64,000 nucleotides of DNA, taken from assembly GCF_000427785.1 (NCBI RefSeq), contig NZ_ATYR01000004.1, positions 1 to 64,000 on the forward strand, given 5' to 3'. The stretch is from Massilia alkalitolerans DSM 17462 (lineage in GTDB: Bacteria > Pseudomonadota > Gammaproteobacteria > Burkholderiales > Burkholderiaceae_D). Position numbers and translations under genes: made by a program. The stretch's first letter is position 1, and each line of letters starts with the position of its first letter. A model generated the notes under the pieces. It was not told the origin of the DNA. It was given only the letters and a program-made list of their open reading frames with translations, and did not search any database. Positions 62,815-64,000 of this stretch are shown piece after piece.

Positions 62815-64000
62815 GCTGCGTGCCGGCGTGGCGCGCATGCCACGCCTGGCGCCGCTCGCAATCGCAGCGATGCTGCTGGCATCCGAGTGCCGCGCAGACT
62901 GGCGCGTGGTGCCGGCGCTCACGCTGACCGAGCGCTACACCGACAATTTTTACCAGGAAGGCAAGGACCTGAAACGGTCGCAGTTCATCAGCGAGCTCAC
63001 TCCCTCGTTATCCTTCCTCAAGACAGGCCCGCGCCTTGTCCTCAACGGCACGGCGCAATGGCGTCACTTCGATTACCGTGACGACGATCTGCGCGACGCG
63101 CTCGACCACAGCTTCGAATATGCCGTATCGGGCCGTGGCACGCTGGCCAAGGACTTCCTGTACGTCGACGCCAGCGCCTCGGCCAAGCCGAACAACATCT
63201 CCGTCTTCGGCCCCAGGGTCGAGGACGCGCCCTACCTTTCGGGCAACCAGGCCAAGGTCAAGACCTGGCGCGTCAGCCCTTATCTCGAACATCGCTACGG
63301 AAGAACGGCAACCCTGGCGATGCGCTATGCGCGCGACCGGGTGGAAGGTGGGCGCGGTGCACGCGGCTTCGGCAACAGCAGCAGCGACAGTGTCACTGCG
63401 AGCTTGGCCAGCGGCCCGGCCTTCAATCAGGTAGGCTGGGGCCTGACCCATTTGCGCCAGGACCTGAACGATACCTACAATGGCGAGACCTCGAGCGAGA
63501 GCACGACCGCCAACCTGCGCTACGCGCTAACCAGGCGCTTCGCCCTGACCGCCACGGTGGGCTACGACAACTACCAGTTCGTAGGCCTTGGCAACGACAC
63601 CGCCGGACGCAACTGGTCGGTCGGCTTCAACTGGACGCCGTCACAGCGCACCAACCTGAGCGCGGCGCTCGGCCGCCATTTCTACGGTCAGACCGGCAGC
63701 TTTTCCCTGCTCCATCGCAGTCGCCGCACCTCCTGGAACCTCGCCTACAACGATGGCGTGACCACTGCGCGCGAACAGTTCCTGCTGCCTTCCACGATCG
63801 ACACCACCGAGCTGCTGGACCGGCTGTTTGCCGCTTCCATCACCGACCCGGTCGCACGCCAGCAGGCGGTCGCCGCCTACATCCGCGACACCGGCCTGCC
63901 TCCCAGCATAGCCGAGAACGTCAACTTCCTGAGCAACCGGTATTTCCGCCAGAAGCAACTGCTGGGATCGATGGCTTTCAAGATGGCGCGTACCAGCGGT
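62807..64000 (+). CDS. Outer-membrane beta-barrel protein of XrtA/PEP-CTERM locus, partial
   Basis: An open frame of 398 codons starts at ATG 62807, overlapping the kinase stop, and runs off the window end with no stop. It has a signal peptide (MLLASECRADW region; an ATG at 62837 is an alternative start). Then come alternating beta-strand segments ending in aromatics, such as LTLTERYTDNFYQEGKDL, KTGPRLVLNGTAQWRHFDYRD, YVDASASAKPNNISVFG and TATVGYDNYQFVGLGND. It matches the TIGR03016-type PEP-CTERM-associated outer-membrane protein in form and position. It probably helps exopolysaccharide secretion. The C-terminal part is outside the window. Confidence 0.85.
   Translation, partial: MGELRAGVARMPRLAPLAIAAMLLASECRADWRVVPALTLTERYTDNFYQEGKDLKRSQFISELTPSLSFLKTGPRLVLNGTAQWRHFDYRDDDLRDALDHSFEYAVSGRGTLAKDFLYVDASASAKPNNISVFGPRVEDAPYLSGNQAKVKTWRVSPYLEHRYGRTATLAMRYARDRVEGGRGARGFGNSSSDSVTASLASGPAFNQVGWGLTHLRQDLNDTYNGETSSESTTANLRYALTRRFALTATVGYDNYQFVGLGNDTAGRNWSVGFNWTPSQRTNLSAALGRHFYGQTGSFSLLHRSRRTSWNLAYNDGVTTAREQFLLPSTIDTTELLDRLFAASITDPVARQQAVAAYIRDTGLPPSIAENVNFLSNRYFRQKQLLGSMAFKMARTSG

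Overview
The window is high-GC DNA that reads as the chromosome of a Massilia/Telluria-like member of the Oxalobacteraceae (Burkholderiales). This placement is inferred from the gene families: PEP-CTERM/exosortase (XrtA-type) exopolysaccharide genes with a PepA-type flocculation protein, a fused IcmF mutase, a single-chain indolepyruvate:ferredoxin oxidoreductase, and a TonB-dependent receptor grouped with flavin-dependent halogenases. No rRNA, tRNA, CRISPR array or intact insertion sequence was seen.

Region 1 (1-20 kb) is a beta-glucan utilisation region. A LacI-family regulator (its start is broken by a repeat at the window edge) precedes a co-directional GH1, GH3, glucokinase, MFS sugar transporter operon. 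After a divergent LysR/SMR pair, an orphan nuoA and a tiny membrane ORF, there is a minus-strand block: TonB-dependent receptor, flavin-dependent halogenase, SapC-like protein, JmjC/cupin-like protein, second halogenase. Divergent to it are a polysaccharide deacetylase and a GH16 lipoprotein glucanase. Three near-identical LacI-type operators sit on the GH1, receptor and deacetylase promoters, so the region looks like one regulon: import of glucan fragments, cleavage to glucose, phosphorylation.

Region 2 (20-36 kb) holds a DUF2807 protein, a BON lipoprotein and a minus-strand Tad/Flp pilus operon (flp, tadV/cpaA, an AAA-type ATPase, cpaB, cpaC, small CpaD-like lipoprotein, tadZ, tadA, tadB, tadC, TPR/LytR_C lipoprotein). 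Cyclic-di-GMP genes (GGDEF and HD-GYP) follow, with a DsbA-family isomerase, an SDR and a LysR regulator between or beside them.

Region 3 (36-46.7 kb) carries amino-acid and acyl-CoA catabolism: indolepyruvate:ferredoxin oxidoreductase and icmF, separated by a hairpin repeat pair and a 20-bp palindrome resembling LiuR sites. After the icmF terminator comes an AT-richer islet with a frameshifted PD-(D/E)XK nuclease-like gene, then a BNR-repeat protein with a MoaD/ThiS-like partner and a small hypothetical gene.

Region 4 (46.8-64 kb) is a PEP-CTERM/exosortase-associated region: prsT, two FeeM-type N-acyl amino acid synthase paralogues, a ThiF/E1-like enzyme, PepA, a methyltransferase, a GAF protein, a four-gene operon (189-aa secreted-looking protein, PqqD-like, HprK-related kinase, nucleotidyltransferase), and the start of the exopolysaccharide locus (Wza-like export lipoprotein, trypsin-like protease, chain-length determinant, tyrosine autokinase, outer-membrane barrel running off the end). 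Good sigma-54 promoter matches precede both pepA and the 189-aa gene, suggesting joint control. The four-gene HprK/PqqD/nucleotidyltransferase operon, with a candidate modified substrate, is the most interesting under-described system here.
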